Shown: positions 53,627 to 62,940 of the stretch, piece by piece | How positions within the stretch are numbered: the stretch's first letter is position 1 | Layout of the letters: every line of letters starts with the position of its first letter | Assembly (NCBI RefSeq): GCF_009856525.1 | Contig: NZ_CP047224.1 | Location: 186,001 to 250,000 of the forward strand | DNA: 64,000 bases | Source: Neorickettsia findlayensis | GTDB taxonomy: Bacteria; Pseudomonadota; Alphaproteobacteria; Rickettsiales; Anaplasmataceae | Direction of reading: 5' to 3' | Program-made: the position numbers and the translations under genes | The notes under the pieces: generated by a model | Databases searched by the model: none | What the model was told of the DNA's origin: nothing | The model's input: only the letters and a program-made list of their open reading frames with translations

Positions 53627-54571
53627 TCAGAACATTTTTAGTAGAGGAATCATATTTTGTTTGGTTCCAATTACCAACTCTTCATTTTTGTCTTGCACAC
53701 ATACGTGCAGAGTATCATGGTTCTCATCCACAAATTGACGCATCTTCGCGAAAAATCCATATACCTTTTGTGCTGTGACGCCACTGTCTAAGCTTTTCTC
53801 AACTGCTGATAGTAAAGAATTTGCCCCCTGTGCAGTTAAGCATATTTCACCTTTGGCAAAAGATATGTAACCTGCTGAAAGTGCTATTTTTCCAGTTATG
53901 TCGCACCTGTGTTCTGGTGTTGAGATATCAAGCTTTTTCACAGCTAACGTATAAGTGGGAGGTCTCTCATATAGATTTACTAGTGTCATATCAGTTTTGA
54001 TTTTTTTTGTACCTCCACTAGTGCTGAGAATTACGTCGGTCTTACTTTCCAGTGAGCTTTTCTGTAGATGACTAATTCTCAAGGCTAGATCAAAGAGAAT
54101 CGTATCACCTCTAGTGTTTTTGTTTTGTAGATAACACTCCAGGCTGTCTTTCTCAATCGAAAGGGTAAGACCATTTTGCCCAGCTGACATACTTGATATG
54201 GACGCCTCATCTAGGTTTGTGCAGTGAAACTGTCCATCAGCTGCAGAAATAATAACTGTCGTAGTTGGATTCTTTACTTCTATTTCGTTCTTCCAGGGGA
54301 CACCGGTGAAGATAAGCTTATCGAACTTCACAAGGAGCGGCTTCTCCAGGCCTTCTATTTTGAGAACTGGCTTCGTGAAGGAAACTCTGGATTTGTACTC
54401 GAAAAATCCTTCAAGTTGGTAGCCTGAATATTCAAAAAGCGAGAAGTGGTTAAGCGTAGAGGAAATGCTGTTCTTGAGAGACTGTGTTTTATAGAACCAA
54501 AACCCCGTAGCACAGAAAGCAGAGAGCACAACAACCAAGCAGCAGTAGAAAAAAAAGCGAACCTTACTCAT
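53627..54571 (-). CDS. Hypothetical membrane-anchored protein
   Basis: 314 residues. An N-terminal membrane helix (VRFFFYCCLVVVLSAFCATGFWFY, residues about 4-27) is followed by a beta-strand-rich sequence with no transmembrane segment, so it is probably an anchored periplasmic protein. The overall look (helix, then repeated amphipathic strands) is reminiscent of AsmA-like or DUF2125-like alphaproteobacterial envelope proteins, but I do not recognise a firm family. It starts 18 nt downstream of the ferredoxin gene and ends the minus-strand Fe-S gene group, without any evident link to Fe-S assembly. Confidence 0.72.
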   Translation of the reverse strand: MSKVRFFFYCCLVVVLSAFCATGFWFYKTQSLKNSISSTLNHFSLFEYSGYQLEGFFEYKSRVSFTKPVLKIEGLEKPLLVKFDKLIFTGVPWKNEIEVKNPTTTVIISAADGQFHCTNLDEASISSMSAGQNGLTLSIEKDSLECYLQNKNTRGDTILFDLALRISHLQKSSLESKTDVILSTSGGTKKIKTDMTLVNLYERPPTYTLAVKKLDISTPEHRCDITGKIALSAGYISFAKGEICLTAQGANSLLSAVEKSLDSGVTAQKVYGFFAKMRQFVDENHDTLHVCVQDKNEELVIGTKQNMIPLLKMF

Positions 54572-54589
54572 GTCTTGGTAACAAACCCA

Positions 54590-54925
54590 TTACTTTATAT
54601 TTCTTGTCGCGCTTGGAAGCTTCACTTTAATCCCATCTATACGCTCATTCATTACGATTTGGCAGCCCAATCTTGACGTAGCAGATAGACCGAACGCAAG
54701 GTCTAGCATGTCATCTTCATCGTCGGAGATAGGAGGCAGTTTGTCGAACCATTGTGGTTCAACTATCACGTGACAAGTAGAACACGCAAGAGAACCTTCA
54801 CATGCGCCCTCTAAGTCAATACCGTTTCTGTGTGCCACCGTGAGAACAGTTTCCCCTTCATGAGCAGTACAACAATGCTCTTTGCCATCCGGTTCAACGA
54901 AAGTTATTTTTAGCGCCTTCGACAT
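54590..54925 (-). CDS. fdx: [2Fe-2S] ferredoxin of the Isc system
   Basis: 111 residues. The adrenodoxin-type ligands are CEGSLACSTCHVIV (three cysteines, near residue 40) and LGCQI (fourth, near residue 86). The acidic segment DDEDDMLDLAFGL is typical of Isc ferredoxins, which give electrons for cluster assembly. It starts 1 nt after hscA ends. Confidence 0.95.
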   Translation of the reverse strand: MSKALKITFVEPDGKEHCCTAHEGETVLTVAHRNGIDLEGACEGSLACSTCHVIVEPQWFDKLPPISDDEDDMLDLAFGLSATSRLGCQIVMNERIDGIKVKLPSATRNIK

Positions 54926-54926
54926 A

Positions 54927-56708
54927 TCAGATTTTATTTAGGTCTATTTTCATCTTCTTAAAAAGAAAGTCCAACCTACGCTTCAGGAACGGTTCCGAGA
55001 CTTGTTCCAATTCCTTGGTTGCTTTCCTAATTTCGATGCTATCACATTTTTGTATACTTCTTTCTATAAGTTGCATATGTCTATCGATTATTTTTTTTTC
55101 ACCGTCGCAGAGTAAAGATGCGTTCTCGAGCAAGGCTTTCTTTAAAACCTGTAAAATACGTTCGGCGTGTTTCTGCGCATCTGTTACTGACCTTCTTTTT
55201 ATATCTTCTGTGAGGTTAATTAGGGAATCTTCTACCATTTTCTCCACCGTTTCCCTTTTTAATCCATAATGTGGGTTTATTTCAATTGTTTGTGCTTTTC
55301 CTGTAAACAATTCGATTGCACTTACCTTTAATATTCCATCTTCATTTATACCAAAGGTAATCTCTATTCGTGCCTTACCCATTGGAAGCGGGGGTAGGTT
55401 GTTAAGTGTAAACTCCGCTAAGTACCTATTATCAGAAGCGAATTCTCTTTCCCCTTGTAAGACACGTATCTTAAAAGAGGTTTGATTATCAACCGCATTG
55501 GTGAGTACTTGTGACTGTTTGACTGGAATTGGAGTATCTTTCATGATGATTTTCTCCATCGTACCGTCAAGAGTCTCTATTCCTAATGAGAGTGGTAGAA
55601 CATCTAATAAAAGTACCCTTCTAGGATTTTTATTGTTCAGAAAGCTCCCCATTAGTGCTGCGCCGCAAGCAACAATTGTTTCTGGATTAACTTCGGTTAC
55701 TACTTTTTCTTCCCCAAAAAAGGCGGAAACTCTGCTTCTTATCATTGGTACTCTCGTTGACCCGCCAACAAGAAGAAGACCATCAATATCTTCTACAGAA
55801 AGGGTGCTTGCTCTAAGAGCGCGTTTCACTATGTTGATTGTTTTCTCTACATCTTTTTCTATGACTTTTTCAAATTCATCCAACGTGACGTCAAAACATA
55901 TGTTTTGTCCTCGGTAGTCAAAGTACTCTGTTACTCTGTTTCGATGAGTCAGTTCTTCTTTGATCTTCACACAAATCGCTAGTAAGACTGCTTTTTCCTC
56001 ATCTGTGGTTTCAAGTGCATGCTTCTTCGAGAGATGTTCCAACAGTGCCTGATCAAAATTATCACCACCGAGGTAATCATCACCATCGCTACAAGAAACC
56101 TTAAAAATACCTTTGTGGAATTCCAGAATTGAAACATCAAAAGTTCCACCACCCAGGTCATAGACGATGTATCTGCCTTTTTCTTTTTTCTCATCAATTC
56201 CGTAGAAAAGTGCTGCTGCAGTTGGTTCGCTCAATAGACGCACAACATTTAGTCCAGCAATCGTTGCTGCATCCTTAATTGCCGTGCGAGAAGCGTTGTC
56301 AAAGTATGCCGGGACTGTTACCACAGCCATGTTCACACAGTGTCCAAGATATTTTTCAGCTGCACTTTTTAGAGATGCAAAAATTCTGGATGCATACCCT
56401 ATTGAGAGAGCGCACATCTCCTGTGGATTGTCGCGTATACTTCCCGGAATGCTCGCTTTTTTCGCAATTATCCTCTTTATTGAGAGAATGTAACCTTTAC
56501 ATTTTTTTGCTTCCTTTCCGACAATTATGTCCTTGCCTTTTACACCGATAGTGGACGGAAGAAGGATGCTACCATCCTCCTGAGGAATAACAACGCATTT
56601 TCCGCTATCGAATACACAAACAAGAGAATTGGTCGTTCCAAAATCTATACCTATGATGACTTCGCGATCAAGTCTTTGTCTTGGTTCACCGATTGTTATC
56701 ACTTGCAT
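54927..56708 (-). CDS. hscA: Fe-S assembly Hsp70 chaperone HscA
   Basis: 593 residues, close to E. coli HscA (616). The ATPase domain shows IGIDFGTTNSLVCVF (near residue 20), VPAYFDNASRTAIKDAATIAGLNVVRLLSEPTAAALFYG in pieces, DLGGGTFDVSIL, and LLVGGSTRVPMI. The substrate domain follows (LLDVLPLSLGIETLDG). HscA helps transfer clusters from IscU, whose LPPIK motif is intact here. Its usual J-domain partner HscB overlaps its start by 23 nt and lacks the HPD motif. Confidence 0.95.
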   Translation of the reverse strand: MQVITIGEPRQRLDREVIIGIDFGTTNSLVCVFDSGKCVVIPQEDGSILLPSTIGVKGKDIIVGKEAKKCKGYILSIKRIIAKKASIPGSIRDNPQEMCALSIGYASRIFASLKSAAEKYLGHCVNMAVVTVPAYFDNASRTAIKDAATIAGLNVVRLLSEPTAAALFYGIDEKKEKGRYIVYDLGGGTFDVSILEFHKGIFKVSCSDGDDYLGGDNFDQALLEHLSKKHALETTDEEKAVLLAICVKIKEELTHRNRVTEYFDYRGQNICFDVTLDEFEKVIEKDVEKTINIVKRALRASTLSVEDIDGLLLVGGSTRVPMIRSRVSAFFGEEKVVTEVNPETIVACGAALMGSFLNNKNPRRVLLLDVLPLSLGIETLDGTMEKIIMKDTPIPVKQSQVLTNAVDNQTSFKIRVLQGEREFASDNRYLAEFTLNNLPPLPMGKARIEITFGINEDGILKVSAIELFTGKAQTIEINPHYGLKRETVEKMVEDSLINLTEDIKRRSVTDAQKHAERILQVLKKALLENASLLCDGEKKIIDRHMQLIERSIQKCDSIEIRKATKELEQVSEPFLKRRLDFLFKKMKIDLNKI

Positions 56709-57165
56709 AGATCCTTTGTTTTATTTTTTCTAAATATTTGAGTCCTACACAGTGCGAGCTTGCCAAGTCGTAATTTTTGCAATTAAAAGCTTCTTCCATT
56801 TGTTGCAAAGCATTGGTGTACATTTTCTCTACTAACGGTAGTACCTCTGTGGCTCCGCCGTTTTCTACTTTTTCCTCCAATTCGATGATTTGCATAAGCA
56901 GTTCTGGACGGCATCTATCCGAGAGGTTCGTGTAACCAGATAATTCTAACAAATGCTGTGCTCTGTTAACCGGATCTTTTAAAAAGTGGTACGCTTTGTT
57001 GACCAATTGAACCTTCCCATAGACAACAGAATCTTCCTGAATTGAATTAGACGTGGTTCTCAATTCTTTCTGCAGAGTGAGATAGGATTTCTCTAATGAA
57101 TCTGCAGGGTCTAGAGTGAACCTTTCTTCTAACTCCAGGACCCTGAAATAATTTTTTTTTTGCAT
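56686..57165 (-). CDS. hscB: HscB-like co-chaperone lacking the HPD motif
   Basis: 159 residues in the hscB position, with the right size and layout: a J-domain-like N-terminal half (MQKKNYFRVLELEERF; YGKVQLVNKAYHFLKDPVNRAQHLLEL) and a C-terminal three-helix part that binds IscU. In HscB the J domain carries an HPD tripeptide after LQRQ(Y/F). Here the aligned residues are RTT (36-38, in LQKELRTTSN), so H, P and D are all missing. HPD is needed to stimulate Hsp70 ATPase activity in all known J proteins. I infer that this protein can still bind IscU or HscA but may not activate HscA normally. The frame is intact. Confidence 0.8.
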   Translation of the reverse strand: MQKKNYFRVLELEERFTLDPADSLEKSYLTLQKELRTTSNSIQEDSVVYGKVQLVNKAYHFLKDPVNRAQHLLELSGYTNLSDRCRPELLMQIIELEEKVENGGATEVLPLVEKMYTNALQQMEEAFNCKNYDLASSHCVGLKYLEKIKQRIYASDNNR

Positions 57166-57283
57166 CTCACGTGGTTAACTAATCCAACTATCTTTCAAAC
57201 AAGAATAAATGCACACCTACTTTCCTTGGTGTGAAGTTTAGTGTTGCACCCGTCTCGCTCAATTTAGTATCGTACTCACCTAC

Positions 57284-57649
57284 TCAATAGTAAAAACTCT
57301 TGCCACATCCACATCTTCCTTTCTCCTTGGGATTTTTAAAAACGAATCCACTTTTGAATTTTGTTTCTTCATACTCTATTTGGGTTCCAATAATTCTAAG
57401 CATCGTTTTTGGATCAACAAATAATACTACCTTTCCACCTGGCTCTTGTACTAACTCTACAACTTCATCACATAGTGTTGCCTCTTCGACGTACTCCATG
57501 CCGTATTCATTTCCGCCGCACCCCTTGGAAAGTAATTTTATTCTTATTCCCAGAGTCGACTTACCCTTTCTTTTCCTTTCATCAATTAGCTCAACAAACT
57601 TTTGAAATGCCAAGGTGCTTACTGTGATAGGTGGTCCAGTTGAGTTCAT
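57284..57649 (-). CDS. iscA: Iron-sulfur assembly protein IscA (A-type carrier)
   Basis: 121 residues. The three cysteines of the family are present: KGCGGNEYGMEY (near residue 42) and the C-terminal GRCGCGKSFYY. The A-type carrier receives clusters and hands them to [4Fe-4S] proteins such as Nth. It lies 27 nt downstream of iscU and 118 nt upstream of hscB. Confidence 0.93.
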   Translation of the reverse strand: MNSTGPPITVSTLAFQKFVELIDERKRKGKSTLGIRIKLLSKGCGGNEYGMEYVEEATLCDEVVELVQEPGGKVVLFVDPKTMLRIIGTQIEYEETKFKSGFVFKNPKEKGRCGCGKSFYY

Positions 57650-57676
57650 CTGAATCTAGATATGGAGAACTTTACT

Positions 57677-58093
57677 TTACCCTTTTTTATCTGTTGGCTC
57701 CTCAGCATTAGAAGCACCCTGTTTATCTTTAAAATCTTTGATTGCAGCTTTAATTGCGTCCTCTGCCAGCATGGAGCAATGCATCTTTATTGGCGGGAGG
57801 CACAAAGTAGATGCGATCTCGGTGTTCTTAATTTGTTCTGCTTCCTCGATACTCTTCCCGATTAGATATTCTGTTGCTAAAGAGCTTGATGCTATTGCTG
57901 AGCCACAACCGAAGGTTTTAAACTTTGCATCTACAATACAACCGTTATCATCAACTTCAATCTGTAACCTCATCACATCTCCACAGGCTGGAGCACCTAC
58001 TAAACCGGTTCCTACGTTTTTTTTGTTCTTATCAATCGTACCAACATTTCTTGGGTTGTTGTAATGATTTAATACGGAATCACTATAAGCCAT
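57677..58093 (-). CDS. iscU: Iron-sulfur cluster scaffold IscU
   Basis: 138 residues. Ligands C37 (GAPACGD, with D39), C63 (FGCGS) and C106 (MHCSM) are all present. LPPIKMHC carries the LPPVK-type HscA-binding site. It assembles clusters using sulfur from IscS. A short proline/lysine tail is extra. It follows iscS after 55 nt. Confidence 0.96.
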   Translation of the reverse strand: MAYSDSVLNHYNNPRNVGTIDKNKKNVGTGLVGAPACGDVMRLQIEVDDNGCIVDAKFKTFGCGSAIASSSLATEYLIGKSIEEAEQIKNTEIASTLCLPPIKMHCSMLAEDAIKAAIKDFKDKQGASNAEEPTDKKG

Positions 58094-58148
58094 AAACGTC
58101 CTCCTCCTAAACTAAATATTAATATTACCTATTTTATCAACCATTTGC

Positions 58149-59363
58149 CTAGCTCGCATCCCATTTTATCGAGTTAAGATCTATCCCTTCCTGAGCCATT
58201 TCCCATAGAGGGCTCATCTCACGCAGCCGAATAACTTTTTTCACAAGCAACTCACCAGCCATAGTTATTTCTTCTTCTGTGTTATACCTACCAACCGAAA
58301 AGCGTATTGATGAGTGAGCGAGGTCCTCTGTGACTCCAAGTGCTTTCAGAACGTAGGATGGCTCTAAAGATGCTGATGTACACGCAGATCCGGAGCTAAC
58401 AGATATTTCGGGGATTGCCATAATTATTGATTCTCCTTCAACATAAGGGAAACTGATGTTGAGATTGCCAGGTAGCCTTACTGAGGGATCCCCGTTTAAA
58501 ACTACGTCTGGTATTCCTGCCTTGATTATTTTGTACAGCTTATTTGCTAGGAACTTTACTCTTTTATGTTCTTCTTCCATTACCTTTGCGGCAACTTCTG
58601 CTGCTTTTCCGAAACCAACAATCAACGGAGTAGGAAGTGTGCCGGAGCGAATACCTCTTTCTTGACCACCTCCGCTGAACAACGGTGTCAACCTTATACG
58701 AGGGTTTTTTCTACGAATGTAAAGTGCGCCAACACCCATTGGGCCGTATATCTTGTGACCAGAAATGCTCATAAGCGAGATCTGCATTTCTTCCACATTG
58801 AGTGGGATTTTACCAAAGGCTTGCGCTGCGTCCGTATGAAAGATTATCCCTGCTTCCTTGCATATTTGTCCGATCTCTTTGAGTGGTTGCAGGACACCTA
58901 TTTCGTTATTTGCGGCCATGATAGAAACCATCAGGGTTGATGGTTTTATAGCTTTTTTGAGTACGTCCAAATTTACAATGCCGTTTTTCTCTACTTGAAG
59001 GTAAGTTATTGCGATTCCACTTGTTTCCAAGTTTCTACAGCTATCCAGGACGCATTTATGCTCTGTAGAAAGGGTAATTATGTGGTTTTTCTCATTTGAC
59101 CGATAAAAATTAGCCACTCCCTTAATAGCTAAATTATTTGATTCTGTTGCACCAGATGTAAAAATGATGTCTTTAGGAGAAGCGCCAATAAGGTGTGCAA
59201 TCTTTTCACGTGCATTTTCTACAGCGGCCTCAGCATGCCATCCGTATGAATGTGTTCTTGAATGCGGGTTGCAAGGACGGTCAAAGAAACTGACCATTGC
59301 CTCAACGACTTCCCGATCAGGTTGAGTTGTGGATTGATTATCAAGGAATATTGGTAACTTCAT
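58149..59363 (-). CDS. iscS: Cysteine desulfurase IscS
   Basis: Provides sulfur for Fe-S clusters and tRNA thiolation. 404 residues. The N-terminal [10 protein letters not shown], the PLP lysine in [15 protein letters not shown] (near residue 204) and the catalytic loop [17 protein letters not shown] (cysteine near residue 328) match group I IscS. Located directly downstream of the Rrf2-desulfurase fusion on the same strand (37-nt gap). Confidence 0.96.
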   Translation of the reverse strand: MKLPIFLDNQSTTQPDREVVEAMVSFFDRPCNPHSRTHSYGWHAEAAVENAREKIAHLIGASPKDIIFTSGATESNNLAIKGVANFYRSNEKNHIITLSTEHKCVLDSCRNLETSGIAITYLQVEKNGIVNLDVLKKAIKPSTLMVSIMAANNEIGVLQPLKEIGQICKEAGIIFHTDAAQAFGKIPLNVEEMQISLMSISGHKIYGPMGVGALYIRRKNPRIRLTPLFSGGGQERGIRSGTLPTPLIVGFGKAAEVAAKVMEEEHKRVKFLANKLYKIIKAGIPDVVLNGDPSVRLPGNLNISFPYVEGESIIMAIPEISVSSGSACTSASLEPSYVLKALGVTEDLAHSSIRFSVGRYNTEEEITMAGELLVKKVIRLREMSPLWEMAQEGIDLNSIKWDAS

Positions 59364-59400
59364 TTTTCATTTTCCTAGTTGGAACTATGTAATAATCATT

Positions 59401-60963
59401 CTATACCCTAATGTTGTATAATATCTCCCATGTTGATACAAGCTTTTTCACCTCTTCTTTTGTATTTGAAATCCCCAAGCTTATTCTAATTGCTGACTTA
59501 GCCATGTCATTGTCAAAGCCCATTGCACGTAATACATGAGATGCTTCTAGCTGTCCGGATGAACATGCTGACCCATTGCTGACACATATTCCATGCATAT
59601 CGAAATGCATTAGTTGAGTTGTCCCATCAATTTCTGGGATGATGATACAACTCGTATTTGGAAGTCTTTGAGCTTTCTGGCCCAATATTACAGCCGACTT
59701 CATGCGTTTTGATACCTCATCTTCCATGTAATCTCTTAAAGATCTTATATTTTTCATATTTTTTATAGAGGCATTAATAAATGTTGATGCGCTTCCACAT
59801 GCAGCTATTGCGGCAAGATTTTCAGTTCCGCTTCTGAGGTTTCTTTCTTGTCCTCCTCCCAGGATGAGTGGTTTCAGTTCTTGCAAAAGATCTTTTCTGC
59901 AAGCGAGGCATCCAGTGCCAATAATGCCTCCCATTTTGTGTGCAGAGAAAGTAATGAAATCCGGCTGCGTCTCATTAAATCTACAATGAATTCTGGAAAT
60001 AGCTTGTGTAGCGTCCGTATGTACAAGCGCCTTATGCTCTTTTGCAATTTCCATTATGAGGTCCAGTGGTTGTATAACTCCAGTTTCGCTATTTGCTAGG
60101 CACACCGACACTAATTTATAACCGGGGTTTTCCAATAGAGCTCTTTCTAGACTTTCGAGCTTGATAATGCCGTTCTCGTCCACATCGACTTCGATGGGGT
60201 TATTAGCAACCTTAAGCGTCGAACTGTGGTCTGTACTGCAAACTATATGGTGGTAATTGCTTGCATTATGAAAAAGCATGTTATTTGCTTCTGTTCCAGA
60301 AGCAGTGAAGATAAGGTCATATTCTTCTAAGTTGAGATTTTTTTTTATCAGCCTACGGGCTTCTTCAATAACTTCTCTGGCTTCTTGTCCACGTCTGTGA
60401 ATTGAGGACGCATTATATGGACGTTTTAAGAGAGTACACGCTTTCTCCACTGCATACCGGAAAGGGGTAGCTGTGGCATTATTATCCATATATATGATGT
60501 CTTCCTGATAAGATTCCAGTATCGATCCGTTTTGTATGTTCTTTTCTTGTCTCAGAATATCATCTGAGATGATGTCGTGAAGTGTGATGGACTCAAAAAA
60601 ATTGTTGAATCTTTTCTCTAAAACAATCCATAAATTATGGGTATAGCATTTCTTTGTTTCTCCCGTACAGCTTTGCTGTCCATCACCACAACGAGTTATT
60701 TTTGGAGTGTCAGCTACGGCTTTTAGGATTTGCATTAAGAAGATTGTATCGGGTTTTTTAGCAAGTCTATAACCGCCTCCGGGACCGAGCAGAGAGTCTA
60801 AAATTCCTTGTTTTTTCAGGGGTGGTAAAATCAACTCAAGGAATTTCTCAGATATCTTTTGTCTTGACGCAATCTCCGAGGTTTTTACATATTTTTTACT
60901 GTTTGAGTGCAACGCAATATCAATAGATGCCACAATCGCATATCTTGTTTTAGCTGTGAGCAT
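59401..60963 (-). CDS. Rrf2/IscR regulator fused to cysteine desulfurase
   Basis: 520 residues from the ATG at 60963 (a TTG at 60987 would add eight). Residues 1 to about 140 form an Rrf2/IscR domain: LTAKTRYAIVASIDIALHS, helix-turn-helix ISEKFLELILPPLKKQGILDSLLGPGGGYRL, and the cluster ligands C92, C99, C106 and H109, matching C92-C98-C104-H107 of E. coli IscR. From about residue 158 (IYMDNNATATP) it is a class V aminotransferase/IscS-like desulfurase with PLP lysine in FSAHKMGG and the cysteine loop SNGSACSSGQLEASH. No frameshift or stop between them, so it is one protein. I infer a sensor that couples sulfur transfer and gene control. Similar fusions are annotated in other Anaplasmataceae. 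It heads the iscS-iscU-iscA-hscB-hscA-fdx group. Confidence 0.92.
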   Translation of the reverse strand: MLTAKTRYAIVASIDIALHSNSKKYVKTSEIASRQKISEKFLELILPPLKKQGILDSLLGPGGGYRLAKKPDTIFLMQILKAVADTPKITRCGDGQQSCTGETKKCYTHNLWIVLEKRFNNFFESITLHDIISDDILRQEKNIQNGSILESYQEDIIYMDNNATATPFRYAVEKACTLLKRPYNASSIHRRGQEAREVIEEARRLIKKNLNLEEYDLIFTASGTEANNMLFHNASNYHHIVCSTDHSSTLKVANNPIEVDVDENGIIKLESLERALLENPGYKLVSVCLANSETGVIQPLDLIMEIAKEHKALVHTDATQAISRIHCRFNETQPDFITFSAHKMGGIIGTGCLACRKDLLQELKPLILGGGQERNLRSGTENLAAIAACGSASTFINASIKNMKNIRSLRDYMEDEVSKRMKSAVILGQKAQRLPNTSCIIIPEIDGTTQLMHFDMHGICVSNGSACSSGQLEASHVLRAMGFDNDMAKSAIRISLGISNTKEEVKKLVSTWEILYNIRV

Positions 60964-61305
60964 AGCGAGCCATTTTCCTCTAGACAAGGGTTATAGAATA
61001 ACCACGATTCTAACATGCCTTTGCTATACAGTGCACCATCAAATACCTATCAATAAGTATGACATTCGTAATTTAATTTCTTCTTACAGGAAAAATAATG
61101 AGTTGTATCCGTAGTATGAGGTATCACTGAGGAGGTATGTTTCTGCTTGTGATCGACTCCTCATTTCCTTTGTGGAAGCAGCTTTGTTTGCTAAAGTTTC
61201 CCTGGGACAAGTGCAAATGATTTTGCTAAAAATCGGAGCCCACCTAACGTTGAATGAGACGTGCATATTTCTTATCATCTCTTTGTATGCTTGGCGGGGC
61301 TTGTA
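60964..61305. other. 342-nt divergent region upstream of the isc fusion gene and the FbpB-like gene
   Basis: No convincing gene. It should hold promoters for both divergent units. A structured segment lies at 61128-61201: TGAGGAG (61128-61134) pairs with CTCCTCA (61157-61163), and GGAA (61174-61177) with TTCC further on. The segment would fall in the leader of the permease mRNA. Confidence 0.5.
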
Positions 61306-62940
61306 ATGCAAAAGGTACTACTTAATGGACTGATTCTTCTATTTTTTGCTCCCACGTTTTCACTGATTCTACCATCGTTTAGCCCATACGGGTTTGTTTG
61401 TGCTTCTTGCTGGTTATTCGGTGAATATCTACTCAACACTCTTGCACTACTTTCTGGGGTTGGCTTTTTGACTTTTGTTTTTGGGGTTGGTTCTGCTTGT
61501 GCGGTTACATTTTTGAGTTTTCCGGGTAGAAGACTGTTGAGAATGCTGTTATTTTTCCCGATTGCTGTTCCAGGTTACATAATGGCGCTTTCCTATGTGC
61601 AGTTCTTTGGCTTTTCGTCTGAGTTTTCGAGTTTCTTGAGAGATGTTTTTGGTGTGCAGCACTTGCTGAGAATCAACTCTTTGTATGGGGCAATTTTTGT
61701 TATGAGCGTCGCGTTTTACCCATATGTCTACATACTGTGCTTAGCTAGGATTTCTTCTATTGGTGGGGCAATAGCAATATCAAGAAGCTGTGGAAAATCT
61801 TTTCTTTCCAGTATGTTTGAAGTTGTGATTCCAATAGCGAGACCAGCTATAGTTGGTGGGATCACACTTGTGTTGATGGAAGTGATTTCAGACTTTGGGA
61901 TAATGCAATTTTTTGGTCTGCAGACCTTTGTAACGGGTATATATAGGAAGTGGTTCCTACTGAATGATGTCATCGGTGCATCGAGGTTGATTCTGTTTTT
62001 GCTACTGTTTGTTGTAGGAATGATTTTTCTCGAGAAACTTCTAAGACAAGGTGCTCTTTATTCTAATGTGATAGGGGACCCTCGTTTAGACTGTTGTTGG
62101 CACCTTAAGGGCTACAAAGCCGTCCTTGTTCCGCTTTTGCTGTCCTTACTTCCACTTTCAGGTTTAGTTTTCCCAATAGTTTCACTCGCGATTCTAAGCA
62201 TTGATGCAGTTCCGGATTATAAGCTCTTGTCTCTTACTTTTAAAAGTATCCAGATTGCCTTAATAGTCTCCTTTTTTACAATTCTGGTCGCATCTTTTTT
62301 TGTTTATATGGAGAAAAAGAAAAAGATAGGGGCGACTGCCTTTCAGCTGTCCAATTTAGGCTACTCGGTTCCTGGGTTGGTTGTGGGAATGGGCATAATA
62401 AACTTTTTCGCTAGCGGTTCGTCATTTCTGTCATATGTACCACTACCAGGGTTGCACATTTTTACGATTGGGACGTTCACAGCCCTGATTTATGCATATG
62501 TCTTTCGCTTTCTTGCTCTGGGTTCTAACAGTATAAAATCTGGCATGGAAAAAATACCCAACGAAATTCCTTGGACTATGATGCTTATAGGAAAAAGCGG
62601 TTTCATCGATACAGTGCGTGTTTATTCGCCGATGTTGGTTGGGTCTTTGGTTAGTGCTGCTATGCTTATTTTTCTTGATACGCTTAAAGAACTGCCGTTG
62701 ACTTTGCTTGTGAGGCCTTTCAACTTTGAAACAATGTCCACACGTGTGTACGAGCTTGTCATGGATGAAAGATATGAAGATGCTGCAATGCCAGCACTCA
62801 TAATGACAGCTATATGTATTGTAATAACTTGGTTTCTTACGCGCAGTGCATACGCTGGAGATTTGCGTAATCTGAAAAAACGATCTAAAATCGGGTGTTT
62901 CTGCGATGTTTGCTTAGGTAAGAATGGTTGTTTCGATTGA
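61306..62940 (+). CDS. Iron(III) ABC transporter permease, FbpB-like
   Basis: 544 residues with about 12 hydrophobic segments in two similar halves, as in FbpB/SfuB permeases. Each half carries an EAA-like loop: AIAISRSCGKSFLSSMFEVVIPIARPAI (near residue 160) and MEKIPNEIPWTMMLIGKSGFIDTVRVYSPMLVGS (near residue 430). It should import ferric iron with a periplasmic binding protein and an ATPase encoded elsewhere. I used the ATG at 61306, preceded by GGGG; the frame extends to 61261. Overlaps rplY by 17 nt. Position next to the isc genes may be chance or iron-linked. Substrate is inferred from family resemblance. Confidence 0.87.
   Translation: MQKVLLNGLILLFFAPTFSLILPSFSPYGFVCASCWLFGEYLLNTLALLSGVGFLTFVFGVGSACAVTFLSFPGRRLLRMLLFFPIAVPGYIMALSYVQFFGFSSEFSSFLRDVFGVQHLLRINSLYGAIFVMSVAFYPYVYILCLARISSIGGAIAISRSCGKSFLSSMFEVVIPIARPAIVGGITLVLMEVISDFGIMQFFGLQTFVTGIYRKWFLLNDVIGASRLILFLLLFVVGMIFLEKLLRQGALYSNVIGDPRLDCCWHLKGYKAVLVPLLLSLLPLSGLVFPIVSLAILSIDAVPDYKLLSLTFKSIQIALIVSFFTILVASFFVYMEKKKKIGATAFQLSNLGYSVPGLVVGMGIINFFASGSSFLSYVPLPGLHIFTIGTFTALIYAYVFRFLALGSNSIKSGMEKIPNEIPWTMMLIGKSGFIDTVRVYSPMLVGSLVSAAMLIFLDTLKELPLTLLVRPFNFETMSTRVYELVMDERYEDAAMPALIMTAICIVITWFLTRSAYAGDLRNLKKRSKIGCFCDVCLGKNGCFD

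Noticed and set aside
61174..61182. GGAAGCAGC, which resembles the conserved core of bacterial SRP (4.5S) RNA
   Set aside because: The matching 5' strand (CAGGTC-type) and flanking helix of SRP RNA are absent, so I treat it as chance similarity within a structured leader.
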